From CAYMZZ01 sp046297935 (GTDB lineage Bacteria > Bacteroidota > Bacteroidia > Chitinophagales > Chitinophagaceae), in NCBI GenBank assembly GCA_046297935.1, contig JBKBHA010000001.1, positions 62,001 to 126,000 on the forward strand: a stretch of DNA of 64,000 bases, written 5' to 3'. How positions within the stretch are numbered: position 1 is the first letter of the stretch; each line of letters begins with the position of its first letter. The notes below the pieces were generated by a model. That model did no database searches, was not told where the DNA came from, and saw only the letters and a list, made by a program, of their open reading frames with translations. Below, piece by piece: positions 41,400-52,600 of this stretch. Both the position numbers and the translations under genes were made by a program.

Positions 41400-44300
41400 A
41401 TGAAAAAGCTACTGTTCCTGTTGCTGGTGTTAACCGCAGCAATATCGGGAGCATGGGGCCAGGGCCGGCAGGTTTCCGGAATGGTTAGTTCCAGCGAAAC
41501 CAAGTTGCCGATTGAGGGGGCAACGGTATCTGTAAAGGGTACCAACACCTCCACTGTCACAGACCCACAGGGACGATACAGTCTGACAGTGCCTGCCAAT
41601 TCTGTGCTGGTTTTTACCCACACCGGATATGTAAGAATGGAATTGCCAGTCGATGGTAAGTCCACCGTTGACGCCAGTTTATTGGCCGAAGTAAAATCGC
41701 TGGATGATGTGGTGATCATCGGTTATCAATCGGTGAAACGCCGTGATCTGACCAGTTCAGTATCTTCTGTGAACGCCCGCGATTTGAAGGATATTCCTAT
41801 TAACTCCGCTGCTGAAGCACTTGCCGGACGTTTGGCAGGTGTGCAAATTACCCAATCAGAAGGCTCGCCCGATGCCGCCGCAGTTGTTCGTGTACGTGGC
41901 GGTGGTTCCATCACGCAGGACAATTCACCACTGTATGTGGTCGATGGTATTCAGGTAGAGAATGCCCTGAGTGTGCTGGCACCACAAGACATTGAATCAA
42001 TCGACGTTTTGAAGGACGCTTCCGCCACCGCGATCTATGGAGCCAGGGGTGCGAACGGTGTAGTAATCATTACGACCAAAGCCGGTCGTAACATGAAAAC
42101 CCGCGTTAACTACAATGGCCTTGCAGGCATACGCCAACTGGCCAACCGGCTCGATGTGATGAATCCTTACGACTTTGTGATGTACCAATATGAACGTACC
42201 AGAGGAAGTGCCGATGAGCGTCAGACTTTTCAGAACACCTACGGTCGTTGGGAAGATCTGGAACTCTACAAAAGCGTGCCTATGGCCGACTGGCAGGATG
42301 AAATGTTTGGACGTGATGCGTTGATGCAAACACATAATATCAGTCTTGTAGGTGGATCCGCCAGCACTAAGTTTAACCTCAGCGTTACTTCCAACAAAGA
42401 AGAAGGTGTAATGCTGGGTTCTGATTTCGACCGTAAACTTGTCAATTTCAAATTTGACCATACTGTCAGCCCCAAATTGAAAGCGGGCATGGCGGTGCGT
42501 TATAATTATACGGTTGTAAACGGAGCCGGTACGGCTAATGCCGGTTCTTCAGGCACCAACCGTCTGCGCCATGCCATTAAGTACCGGCCTATTTTGATGG
42601 GTGGACAGGATCTGTTGGACTATGACCCTGATTATGCGTTGCAGACTAACGCCAACGGTCTTTCCCTTGTGAATCCCATTTTGCTGAACCAGGCAGAATA
42701 CCGCCGCAACTATAATTCCACTGCGAATATCAGCGCTTATTTCACCTACGATATCAACAAATACCTTTCATTCAAGTCGACTGTGGGATTTGATATCAGC
42801 AATATTCGCCAGAATGCTTTTAACGACACCATTACCAGCATTGCCCGTCAGAATTCGAACATGCCTACAGCCTCTATCAATACGATTTCGCGTAGGGTGC
42901 TGAACAATTCGAATGTGCTTACTTTTTCCATGAACAAGTCGGGCAGCCGTTTTAGCGATCGCCACGATCTGGATGTGCTGCTTGGCCAGGAAGTATTTGA
43001 AAGTCAGACAAAGGAATACGAAATAGAAACCCGGTATTTCCCCGTGGGCATTACAGCGAAAGCAGCCCTGGGAAATATGGGACTGGGAAGTCCGCCCACA
43101 GGTGCCACACAGCCACCGCCTTCTTCCAATGAGTTTACTAATCGCATTTTTTCGCTTTTCGGTCAAATCAACTATGCGCTTGATAAAAAGTACCTGCTGA
43201 ATCTGACCCTGCGTGGCGATGGTTCATCCAAGTTTGCCCAGGGCAATCGCTGGGGTTATTTCCCTTCCGGTTCCTTTGCATGGCGCGTATCGGAAGAGAA
43301 GTTCATGGAAAAACTGAAGCCCGCCATCAGCGATCTGAAACTGCGCATAAGCTATGGACGCGCAGGCAACAACCGTATTGGCGATTTTCTATACCTCACG
43401 CAGTTTGTTGCAAATACCTACTATAGCGTAAACGATCAGTTGATCACCGCTTTTAGAGCGTCTTCGCTTGCTAATGCTAACCTTGTTTGGGAAACTACTA
43501 CAGCCCGCAACCTCGGCCTCGATGTGTCATTCCTTCGCAACCGCTTGTCGTTGTCGGTGGATGTATACAAGAACACAACCGAAGATCTTTTGGTGAATGT
43601 ACCCGTACCAACCAGTTCGGGATATACCCAGCAAATTCAGAACGTAGGCAGCACCACTAACAAAGGTGTGGAAATACAAATCAACGGTACACCAGTTGCC
43701 AAAAGAGATTTCACATGGAGAGCCAATTTCAATATTTCATTTAACAAGAATAATATCGAGTCCATTGGCCAGTACCAGGATTTCTTCCTGTTTTCATCCG
43801 GATGGGGTGGTAGCAATCAGCCTTCCGACTATCTGGTAAAGCCAGGCAATCCGGTGGGCACTATCTGGGGTCTGGTGACGGATGGCTACTACAGCATTGA
43901 TGATTTTGATTACAACAACGGCACTTACACCCTGAAGGCTGGAGTGCCCAATAATTCAGGCATCATTGCACAGGCACCTCAGCCTGGTACATTGAAGTTT
44001 CGTGACCTGAACGATGATGGTGTGGTAGATGATAAGGATCGCACCCGTATAGGAAATACACAGCCTAAATTTTTCGGAGGTCTGAACCAGCAGTTTTCTT
44101 ATAAGAATTTTGACTTGAGCGTATTTGTCAATTTCCAGTTTGGCAACGATGTGTACAACGCCAACAAGCTGGAGTTTACCAGTGGATATACCGTCAATTC
44201 TAATCTGCTTTCCATGATGAACGATCGCTGGCGCACGGTAGATGACCAGGGGCAGGTGGTAACCGATCCTGCCGCACTTGCCAAGCTTAATGAAAATGCA

Positions 44301-44609
44301 AAATTGTGGGCTCCGCTGCGTAGTGCCAGTTCTTTTTATGCGCACAGTTGGGCGATTGAAGATGGATCGTTCCTGCGGATCAACAACATTACCCTGGGGT
44401 ATACGGTACCGGCGAAACTGTTGAAAAAAATCAATGTCAGCAATTTCCGCGTGTATGCCACTGTAAATAACCTGGCCATATTCACACGTTACAGCGGTTA
44501 CGACCCTGAAGTGAATACACGCCGCAGTACGCCGCTTACACCAGGAGTGGATTATTCCGCTTATCCACGTAGCCGCGCATTTATTGTTGGATTAAATCTG
44601 TCACTGTAA
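41400..44609 (+). CDS. SusC/RagA-type TonB-dependent outer-membrane transporter
   Basis: 1069 aa from the ATG at 41400. A signal peptide (residues 1-20, ISGAWGQ) is followed by a carboxypeptidase-D-like regulatory domain (GRQVSGMVSSSETKLPIEGATVSVKG), the plug with SusC signature LKDASATAIYGARGANGVVIITTK, and a long beta-barrel ending in an aromatic-terminated strand (AFIVGLNLSL). Together with SusD it imports oligosaccharides, here presumably pectic oligogalacturonides judging from the downstream enzymes. There is no N-terminal DUF4974/STN signalling domain, consistent with control by LacI rather than an anti-sigma system. First gene of the locus; susD follows after 8 bp. Confidence 0.95.
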   Translation: MKKLLFLLLVLTAAISGAWGQGRQVSGMVSSSETKLPIEGATVSVKGTNTSTVTDPQGRYSLTVPANSVLVFTHTGYVRMELPVDGKSTVDASLLAEVKSLDDVVIIGYQSVKRRDLTSSVSSVNARDLKDIPINSAAEALAGRLAGVQITQSEGSPDAAAVVRVRGGGSITQDNSPLYVVDGIQVENALSVLAPQDIESIDVLKDASATAIYGARGANGVVIITTKAGRNMKTRVNYNGLAGIRQLANRLDVMNPYDFVMYQYERTRGSADERQTFQNTYGRWEDLELYKSVPMADWQDEMFGRDALMQTHNISLVGGSASTKFNLSVTSNKEEGVMLGSDFDRKLVNFKFDHTVSPKLKAGMAVRYNYTVVNGAGTANAGSSGTNRLRHAIKYRPILMGGQDLLDYDPDYALQTNANGLSLVNPILLNQAEYRRNYNSTANISAYFTYDINKYLSFKSTVGFDISNIRQNAFNDTITSIARQNSNMPTASINTISRRVLNNSNVLTFSMNKSGSRFSDRHDLDVLLGQEVFESQTKEYEIETRYFPVGITAKAALGNMGLGSPPTGATQPPPSSNEFTNRIFSLFGQINYALDKKYLLNLTLRGDGSSKFAQGNRWGYFPSGSFAWRVSEEKFMEKLKPAISDLKLRISYGRAGNNRIGDFLYLTQFVANTYYSVNDQLITAFRASSLANANLVWETTTARNLGLDVSFLRNRLSLSVDVYKNTTEDLLVNVPVPTSSGYTQQIQNVGSTTNKGVEIQINGTPVAKRDFTWRANFNISFNKNNIESIGQYQDFFLFSSGWGGSNQPSDYLVKPGNPVGTIWGLVTDGYYSIDDFDYNNGTYTLKAGVPNNSGIIAQAPQPGTLKFRDLNDDGVVDDKDRTRIGNTQPKFFGGLNQQFSYKNFDLSVFVNFQFGNDVYNANKLEFTSGYTVNSNLLSMMNDRWRTVDDQGQVVTDPAALAKLNENAKLWAPLRSASSFYAHSWAIEDGSFLRINNITLGYTVPAKLLKKINVSNFRVYATVNNLAIFTRYSGYDPEVNTRRSTPLTPGVDYSAYPRSRAFIVGLNLSL

Positions 44610-44617
44610 ACCCGTTA

Positions 44618-46402
44618 ATGATGTCAATGATGAAAACAATATTTAATTCAGGCAGCCGGGCAATTGTTTTCGGTGTACTGGGTGCATCCTTGGTATTGGG
44701 TTCCTGTAAAAAATACCTGACCGTAGAGCCTGTTTCGTCTTTTGGAACTGACTACGTTTTTAGTAATACTACCAATGCTGAGTTGGCTGTGCTGGGTGCG
44801 TACTCGGCACTGGGCGGCGATCAGGGCTATGGCATTCGTATCAGTATGTACTATCCATACGACAACGACGAAATGATGGGCCAGAGCGGTAATCCGGGCG
44901 ATAACGAAAGGCGTGATATTGCCCGCTACAACACTAAGCCCAGCAATACGCAATTGGCTAATCCCTTCAACCAGCTTTACTCCGGCATTGAACGGGCGAA
45001 TATTTGTATTTACAATATTCCACGTATGGAAATGTACAGCAGTGGTACTGCATCGCAGCAGGCCAAATTGCGTCATTTGTACGGTGAGGCGCTTACGTTG
45101 CGGGCACAATTTTATATGGAACTCATCCGCAACTGGGGCGATGTGCCTGCACAATGGTTGCCTTCCAGCCTTGAAGCAGATCTTTTCAAATCAAAGACAG
45201 ATCGGGACGAGATTTATGATCAACTGCTGTCTGATCTGGAAGAAGCGGAAAGCCTGGTTCCATGGCGAAGCGAAGCCGGGGGCGGCATCACCAACGAGCG
45301 CATCACACAGGGCGCTGTGCGTGGGTTGCGTGCGCGCATAGCATTGTACCGGGGTGGTTATTCACTTCGACTGAATCGTCAGATGGAACGGCCCTCGAAC
45401 TATAAAGACTTTTATCAGATTGCCCGCGACGAATGTGCCGCCATTATGGCTCGTACCGGCGACCATAGCCTAAACCCGAGTTTTCTCGCGGTTTTCAAAG
45501 ATGCCATTGGTGCGCATCGCGAGGAACCCAATGGGGAGATTATCTGGGAAGTGGGCATGACCGGTGGAGGTAGTGGTTTTGGCGATAGCAAGCTGGGTTA
45601 TTACAACGGCCCCCGCTACAACAACACCGGCAACAGTGCTCTTACTATTCTGCCCACCTATTTCTACTCTTTCGATTCTATGGATACCAGGCGTGACGTG
45701 ACCTGTGCACCCTATAATATCAATCAGAATTTTACTCTTACCGCCCGGAATTTGCAAACAATGGTAGATGGCAAATTTCGTCGTGACTGGACCAGCCAGG
45801 TGGCTTCGGCCGCCCAGTATTTCGGTACCAACTGGCCCATGATCAGACTAAGTGATGTGATGTTGATGTTTGCAGAGGCAGAGAATGAGTTGAATAACGG
45901 ACCCACGCCCGCGGCCATTGCGGCTTTTGAAAAAGTCAGACTCCGTGCTTTTGGAGGTAATGCTTCACTTATCGGAGCTACCCCCGGCAACTATGCCGAT
46001 TTTTTTGAAGCCATTATGCAGGAACGTAAACTGGAACTTGGTGGTGAAGGTATTCGCAAATACGATTTGATCCGCTGGAATCTCCTCGGTCAGAAATTGG
46101 CGGAGGCCAGAGCCGAATTGTTGAAGATGGTCAATAAGGAAGCTCCTTACGAGAATCTGCCGGCAACCATGTATTATCTGCCTGACCAGACTACGATGCA
46201 GTGGTATGGGTCTTTTTATAAGCCTGCACCCAGCCCGGCGCCATCAGGCTATAGTTCCATTTCATGGGTTGGCAGCGGTATCACTACAACCATTACCAAC
46301 ATATTGGCTGTTTCTTTCGAGGCAAACAAATGTGAGCTGTTACCGTTGCCACAGGCAAGCCTCGATGCCAATCCAAATCTGACTCAGGACTACGGACATT
46401 GA
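44618..46402 (+). CDS. SusD/RagB-type glycan-binding lipoprotein
   Basis: 594 aa. Lipobox VLGSC gives lipidated Cys ~30, followed by KKYLTVEPVSSF. The TPR-like helical SusD fold is visible in ELAVLGAYSALGG, HLYGEALTLRAQFYMELIRNWGDVP, and the C-terminal block IMQERKLELGGEGIRKYDLIRWNLLGQKLAEAR. It caps the SusC barrel at the cell surface and captures the glycan. 8 bp after susC; the lipoprotein at 46434 follows. Confidence 0.95.
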   Translation: MMSMMKTIFNSGSRAIVFGVLGASLVLGSCKKYLTVEPVSSFGTDYVFSNTTNAELAVLGAYSALGGDQGYGIRISMYYPYDNDEMMGQSGNPGDNERRDIARYNTKPSNTQLANPFNQLYSGIERANICIYNIPRMEMYSSGTASQQAKLRHLYGEALTLRAQFYMELIRNWGDVPAQWLPSSLEADLFKSKTDRDEIYDQLLSDLEEAESLVPWRSEAGGGITNERITQGAVRGLRARIALYRGGYSLRLNRQMERPSNYKDFYQIARDECAAIMARTGDHSLNPSFLAVFKDAIGAHREEPNGEIIWEVGMTGGGSGFGDSKLGYYNGPRYNNTGNSALTILPTYFYSFDSMDTRRDVTCAPYNINQNFTLTARNLQTMVDGKFRRDWTSQVASAAQYFGTNWPMIRLSDVMLMFAEAENELNNGPTPAAIAAFEKVRLRAFGGNASLIGATPGNYADFFEAIMQERKLELGGEGIRKYDLIRWNLLGQKLAEARAELLKMVNKEAPYENLPATMYYLPDQTTMQWYGSFYKPAPSPAPSGYSSISWVGSGITTTITNILAVSFEANKCELLPLPQASLDANPNLTQDYGH

Positions 46403-46433
46403 TTGAATTTTCATTCATTAAAATGATTGCTTC

Positions 46434-48089
46434 ATGAAATATCAGAAATATTTTAATGCACGGTTGCTGGTAATGTTGTTGAGTCTGGTAAGCTTTGCTG
46501 CCTGCACCAAGACAGAGGAAGATCCCGTGCTTCCCAGACAGTTCAAGCCCGGCGACATTAAAGTAACCGCCGGCGAAACCCAGGCAAGGCTTGACTGGAT
46601 CCGTTCGCAGTTTGCAGCACCCGGTACAACCTACCGCCTTGAAGTTTCAACCGATACCAATTTTTCGTCGGCTGCACCTATCAGTCTGGAGGTGGAGGAC
46701 AATTTTTATGTGCTCACCGAAAATGATCTGGAGGTGGAGACCAAATATTTTGCAAGAGTAAAGGCGAATGCTGTCAACAGCACCGCTGAGTCGGGATGGG
46801 TGAACAGTGCCGGCTTCATGATTACCGGGGAACAGATTTTGTTTACACCACTGGATGCAGAACTTAAGGACAAGTCGGTCACCCTTCGCTGGCGCCCGAC
46901 TAATGGTCTCACCCGCATCGTGTTAACGCCAGCCGGAGGCAGTGCTGAAACGATTACGTTGACTGCCGACGATCTGTCTGCTTCATTAAAGTTGATCGAT
47001 AACCTGAGTCCCCTCACTACTTACACTGCTGCTATCTACGCAGGCAATGTTCGCAAAGGCATTTTGACATTTACAACGAAAGAACCCAGTATTTACACGA
47101 TCGTACTTAATCCGGGCGACGATTTGGTAGCAGCAGTAGCTGCCGCCTCTAATGGCGATCTGATTGGTTTGAACCCGGGGACCTACAACTGTGTAGATGG
47201 GGGTGGTGCTTTTGTGAATCTGGTTGTTCAGCAGAAAATGATCTCGATTGCATCAGTGAGTGGCAACCCTAACGATACGAAAGTTAATTACCGCGAGGTT
47301 ACGCTTAAAGGGACCGGAGCCGGGGTTAAGTTGCAGGGTATTGGCTTTGATGGGCTGGCAGCAGGTGCCAACTCGCTGTATTTTCTTAATCTGGTGGGTC
47401 TGAACAGTGATTCGGAGGCGGCAGATTTTGGAAATATTGAAGTAAACAACTGCCTTGTGAGCAATATGGGCAACTGTTTCTTCCGGGGAAATCGGGCTGC
47501 TAACAATGCCCATAAAATTGACACGATACGTGTAATTAATTCGATTGTAAGCGATAGCCGATATCTGAATGCCTATACTTTCTTCACAATGGAAAAACTG
47601 GAATTTGAGAGTGTAGAGCTGATCAACTCAACATTTAACCGATTGGGACGGGCCTTTATAGGATTCAGTACCAATATAACGCTGGGTACGCCGCCGCGTA
47701 TTTTAATTGATCAATGTACCATCAATAGTGTAGGCCGCGATGGACGAAATAATTTTTTAGTTGATCTGAACGCCAATACGCTCAACCTGACGATTTCAAA
47801 CAGTATCATTGCCAATACTCCTATGCCGGGCCAAACCACCGGCACCAGTCTGGTTAGGGCAGGAAGTGCAGTGGCATTGCTTCGGAATTCCAACTATTTC
47901 AACCTTTCCGATGGAGCAGCCACACCAACGGCACTAAGTTTTCCGGCACAGGTATCGCAACAGAACGTGACCACCGAAAACCTGGGTTGGACCAATGATA
48001 CTAACGACTTTACCTTGCCGGCAGCGTCGCCATTACGGACTGCCAGCAGCAGCGGCGGACCCATTGGCGATCCCCGTTGGGCTTTTTAG
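46434..48089 (+). CDS. DUF4957/DUF5123 surface lipoprotein of the pectin locus
   Basis: 551 aa. A lipoprotein signal (SFAAC, C23) is followed by two fibronectin III-like domains (about 35-130 and 135-215), then a parallel beta-helix-like region (YTIVLNPGDDLVAAVAAASNGDLIGLNPGTYNC onward, the DUF4957 pattern) and a C-terminal DUF5123-like part (RNSNYFNLSDGA...NDFTLPAASPLRTASSSGGPIGDPRW). Such proteins regularly follow susD in pectin loci and probably act as surface glycan-binding proteins; the beta-helix resembles pectin lyases but I see no catalytic set. Followed by a stable hairpin. Confidence 0.85.
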   Translation: MKYQKYFNARLLVMLLSLVSFAACTKTEEDPVLPRQFKPGDIKVTAGETQARLDWIRSQFAAPGTTYRLEVSTDTNFSSAAPISLEVEDNFYVLTENDLEVETKYFARVKANAVNSTAESGWVNSAGFMITGEQILFTPLDAELKDKSVTLRWRPTNGLTRIVLTPAGGSAETITLTADDLSASLKLIDNLSPLTTYTAAIYAGNVRKGILTFTTKEPSIYTIVLNPGDDLVAAVAAASNGDLIGLNPGTYNCVDGGGAFVNLVVQQKMISIASVSGNPNDTKVNYREVTLKGTGAGVKLQGIGFDGLAAGANSLYFLNLVGLNSDSEAADFGNIEVNNCLVSNMGNCFFRGNRAANNAHKIDTIRVINSIVSDSRYLNAYTFFTMEKLEFESVELINSTFNRLGRAFIGFSTNITLGTPPRILIDQCTINSVGRDGRNNFLVDLNANTLNLTISNSIIANTPMPGQTTGTSLVRAGSAVALLRNSNYFNLSDGAATPTALSFPAQVSQQNVTTENLGWTNDTNDFTLPAASPLRTASSSGGPIGDPRWAF

Positions 48090-48103
48090 TCAATTTTTTT
48101 CTA

Positions 48104-48143
48104 CCTGTGGCCGCTCCCGGGGCGGCTGCAGGTTATTTTATTA
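48104..48143 (+). terminator. Intra-operon hairpin between the SusCD block and the enzyme genes
   Basis: A 12-bp stem (48104-48115 with 48123-48134, two G-T pairs) with a 7-nt GC-rich loop is followed by TATTTTATT. It starts 14 bp after the DUF5123 gene stop and ends just upstream of the pectate lyase start at 48153. It looks like a partial terminator or an mRNA-stabilising 3' end that would keep binding/transport proteins more abundant than the enzymes. Confidence 0.7.
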
Positions 48144-48152
48144 AGATGTCTG

Positions 48153-49571
48153 ATGAAATTATTTTTCCATAAAAGGCTGCCTGCTCGATTTATTCTCGCC
48201 CAATTACTGTTGATATTGTTGTCGCAAACAGCATTTGCGCAGGTACTCGCTTTTCCGGGTGCTGAGGGATTTGGAAAATATACAACTGGTGGGCGCGGCG
48301 GAAGGGTTTACGTGGTGACCAATCTCAACGATGCAGGTCCCGGCAGTTTTCGTGAAGCGGTGGAAGCCAAACATCCCCGGATGGTAGTATTCGCCGTTTC
48401 AGGTACAATCCATTTAGAGTCGCCGCTGCGCTTTAGCAAGAACCTAACCGTAGCCGGTCAGACTGCACCGGGCGACGGCATTTGCCTCGCAGATCAACCA
48501 GTGTCGCTTGGTGGCGACAACATTATTGTCCGCTATATCCGATTCCGCCTGGGCGATCGCTATCAAAACAAAGGCAAAGTACCCGGATCAGGACATGATG
48601 ATGCGTTTGGTGGTAACCGGAAGAAGCATATCATTATTGATCATTGTAGCATGAGTTGGAGCACGGATGAAGCATTTACCTTGTACGATGGAGATAGTAC
48701 CACCCTGCAATGGAATATTATTTCGGAGCCACTCAATTATTCCTATCATTTTGAAAAAGGGGATAGCGATTTTGAAAAGCACGGCTATGGTGGTATCTGG
48801 GGCGGGCGGCACCTGTCGGCCCATCACAATTTATTTGTTCATTGCAATAGCCGCAATCCACGTTTTGCCGGAACCCGCAGCAGTGAAGCTGAGCGCGTAG
48901 ATTATGTAAACAACGTCATTTACAATTGGGGCCACAACAATGTGTACGGCGGTGAGGGCGGTCAATACAATCTGGTAAATAATTTCTACAAGGCCGGACC
49001 CAACACCAACACCAAAGTTCGTGCACGTATTGTGAATCCTTCGGCACAGGAAAAGCCAGCTATTCCACCAGGCTTTTTTTACGTGGCAGGAAATCACGTT
49101 GATGGCTTTCCGGAAGTGAGCACCGACAATGCGAAGGGTGTGCATTTTGACAAGGACATCAGCGATGAGCAGCGTGCCAACTCTCTTCGGAAAACAAAGA
49201 TAGGTGAGCTGAGTGTGGCGCCGCAGTCGTCGCTTGAGGCATTTGATTGTGTACTGAAATGTGCAGGTGCCAGTTTTCCCGGGCGCGACAGTGTAGACCA
49301 ACGGCTGGTGCGTGAAGTAAAGGAAGGGCGTGGTTCCATAGTTGATGTACAGGGAGGATACGAACACGGCACATCCTATGAATTAACAAAGAACGCCTGG
49401 CCGGTATTAAGATCACTGCCAGCCTTGCCCGATCAGGATGCCGACGGTATGCCGGATCAATGGGAAAAATCAAAAGGACTTGATCCGGCTGATGCGGGCG
49501 ACGCAGGTGGATATAAGCTCCATCAGCAATACACTAATCTGGAAGTTTATATTAACAGTCTCTTGTTGTAA
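48153..49571 (+). CDS. Pectate lyase, polysaccharide lyase family 1
   Basis: 472 aa with a signal peptide ending TAFAQ (~30). The right-handed beta-helix of PL1 is clear: AFPGAEGFGKYTTGGRGGRVYVVTNLND, NLTVAGQTAPGDGICLAD, NIIVRYIRFRLGDR, KHIIIDHCSMSWSTDEAFTLY (Ca2+-site acidic residues), HHNLFVHCNSRNPRFAG with catalytic Arg, and VNNVIYNWG. It cleaves de-esterified homogalacturonan by beta-elimination with Ca2+. The C-terminal tail ends with a DxDxDGMPDxWE calcium-binding type motif. It is closely related to the N-terminal domain of the next protein, and there is no T9SS tail, so it is probably periplasmic. Confidence 0.93.
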   Translation: MKLFFHKRLPARFILAQLLLILLSQTAFAQVLAFPGAEGFGKYTTGGRGGRVYVVTNLNDAGPGSFREAVEAKHPRMVVFAVSGTIHLESPLRFSKNLTVAGQTAPGDGICLADQPVSLGGDNIIVRYIRFRLGDRYQNKGKVPGSGHDDAFGGNRKKHIIIDHCSMSWSTDEAFTLYDGDSTTLQWNIISEPLNYSYHFEKGDSDFEKHGYGGIWGGRHLSAHHNLFVHCNSRNPRFAGTRSSEAERVDYVNNVIYNWGHNNVYGGEGGQYNLVNNFYKAGPNTNTKVRARIVNPSAQEKPAIPPGFFYVAGNHVDGFPEVSTDNAKGVHFDKDISDEQRANSLRKTKIGELSVAPQSSLEAFDCVLKCAGASFPGRDSVDQRLVREVKEGRGSIVDVQGGYEHGTSYELTKNAWPVLRSLPALPDQDADGMPDQWEKSKGLDPADAGDAGGYKLHQQYTNLEVYINSLLL

Positions 49572-49606
49572 GAACTGGATCGAAAAGAATCTTAATTGCT
49601 GCCATT

Positions 49607-52600
49607 ATGAGTACTATTTCTATTAGTAGTTTCCGGTTCAATACCAGGCTGGTTGGCCTGGCTATTGCCGGAATTTTCTTTTCCATTTTTGCCAACGCAC
49701 AGGTGCCGGCTTTTCCCGGAGCCGAGGGTTATGGCAAATACAGCACCGGAGGCCGCGGTACCGTTGCCAGCCCAACTACTGTATACGAAGTAACCAACCT
49801 CAACGACGACAATGCTCCCGGCAGTTTGCGTTATGCCTTGACCAATGGTGGCAACACGCTAAGCAGAACGGTTGTGTTTCGAGTGGCAGGTACTATACGG
49901 TTGACTTCGCAACTCACTATTCGCAGCAACACGACTATTGCCGGACAAACAGCCCCCGGCGGCGGCATTTGTATTGCCGATTACCCCGTTGTAATCAGCG
50001 GTGATAATGTAATTATTCGTTATGTACGCTTTCGTATGGGCGACCGTCATCAGAATCTGGGATTGGTTGATGGAAGTGGCAATGGCGATGTACTCAGCAA
50101 CCTGGGTAATAAAAAGATCATCATCGATCATTGCTCTATTAGCTGGAGTTCAGATGAAGCACTTACTATTTATCGAGGCGACAGTATTACGCTGCAATGG
50201 AATATTGTTTCGGAGCCTCTCAACTACTCTTATCACTATGAATCGCCGGGTCCCGACTACCAGGAGCATGGTTATGGCGGCATCTGGGGTTCGCGCAACG
50301 GAAGCTTTCATCACAATCTGATCATGCATGTAAAAGGAAGGGCACCGCGATTTGCCGGTAATTCCAGCTATCCTACCGGAGTGGTGGAACGGGGCGACTT
50401 TAGAAACAACGTTATCTACAATTGGATCGATTACAGCACCAACGGAGGCGAGGGAGGAAATTACAACCTGGTAAATAACTATTACAAATACGGGCCATCT
50501 ACCGGCACCTCCAATACCAGCGGTGTGCCAAAGCGGGGAATGATCATGAACCCGTCGAAATCAACTGAATTTAACTATCCACAGATATTTTTAGATGGTA
50601 ACCACGTAGACGGATATCCGGACATTACGGCTAATAACTGGAAAGGAATGGCGATGGCTGGCGGTACGCTGGCCGACACGGTGTTGTCAAAAGCAACAAC
50701 TCCATTTGCAATGGAATCTATGCCAGGTGAAACGGCGGTGGAAGCCTACCAGCGTGTATTGGCCTTAGCCGGCGCAATTCTACCTGAGCGCGATACGCTG
50801 GATCAACGTCTGGTGAACGATGTTGCCAACAGAACCGGTCGGGTGATTGATGTGCAGGGTGGATTTCCACATGGCACCCCATTCGCTAACACTGTCAACG
50901 CCTGGCCTGCACTTGCCAGCGGCACGGCGCCTTCCGATACAGATCACGATGGTATGCCGGATACCTGGGAGCAGGCGAATGGACTGAACCCTAACGACGC
51001 CTCTGACCGCGGACTTCTGGCAGGAAATGGGTATACGAATCTGGAGAACTATCTGAATGGAATTGTGAATGCACCCGCCATTTCGGTAACTGGCAGCTTG
51101 CAGCAGTTTCAGCAATATCTGGGTCTGCCTTCAGCCGTACAGCAATACACAGTATCTGCCAGCAGTTTGAACTCGGATCTTTCTATTTCGGCACCGGCAG
51201 GTTTTGAACTAAGCGCGGATGGTAACAACTGGGTTACAGCGGGCAGCCCATTAAACATTGCACCAGTTAGCGGAACGGTCAATAATCAGATCGTACGCGT
51301 TCGGCTGAATGCTGCATCCACAGGAAGCGTATCAGGAAATATTATACACAGCAGCACCGGTGCCCCCGATCAGTTACTGGCTGTGTCAGGCAATACCGTG
51401 GCTTCGGTTGGACCGCCCGGAGTGGCAGCAATTGTTGCTGCCGATGGTTCTGGTCAGTATAGCAGCATACAGGCGGCCATCAACGCGGCGCCCACCGGAT
51501 TAACAAGCCCATACATCATTTTTATCCGCAACGGACGGTATAAGGAAAAGATCACGATTCCCAGCAATAAGCCATTTATTCATCTGGTAGGTGAATCAGT
51601 TGCCAATGTTTTTGTGTACTATACCGACGGTGCCAGCACCCCGGCTCCGGGTGGAGGTACACTTGGTACGCAAAACTCGGCAAGCTTCACAGTTAATGCG
51701 CCCGATTTTGCTGCCTTCAACATCACATTTGCCAACACTTTTGGCGATGGTTCACAGGCGGTAGCTGTACTGGTTAATAATGATCGGGCCGTTTTTTACA
51801 ATTGCCGTTTCCTCGGTAATCAGGATACACTATATATAAAGGGTGGGGGAACACCGCGTCACTATTTCCGCAACTGCTATATCGACGGTAATGTGGATTT
51901 CATTTTCGGAAGCTCGGTGGCTTTGTTCGACAGTACAGTTGTGTATGCCAAATCGCGTAGCAACAGCGGCAATAGTTATATCACGGCTGCCAATACGCCG
52001 GCCGGTCAGGCTTTTGGCTATGTATTCCGCGATTGTGATATCCCCGATAATACAGGTGCAACAGCTTATTTCCTGGGCCGCCCCTGGCAAAATAGCAATG
52101 GCTCCAATCCATTGGCCAACAACAAAACTGTTTTCCTGAATACGCGAATGGGCAATACCATCCGACCTGAAGGATGGTCGGTATGGGATGCAGGAACTAA
52201 TACCGGTCTTATTTACTATGGTGAATATAACAGCACGTATTTTAATGGTACACCGGTAAACACCGGTTCACGTGCGCCCTGGTCTTTTCAATTGAATGCA
52301 ACAGAGGCCTCAGGTTACAGCAATGCAAACCTCTTTGGTAGTTGGGACCCCTGTTCAGTGTCGCCACTCATTTGTGCTGGTGGCGCCAGAGATATTGCGG
52401 TTGCTAATTTCAGAGGAGTAAAACAGGCGAGCAATAGTTTGTTCAACTGGAATATCAGCTGGGCTATGAATCAAATCAGCTATGAACTGTTTCGTTCATC
52501 GGATCGCAACGGCAGCTATGCCAAAGTGGGTGAAGTAATGGCAGCAAATGATACATCTATCAATTTTCAACTAACCGACGAACTGCCGGTGGCAGGCAGT

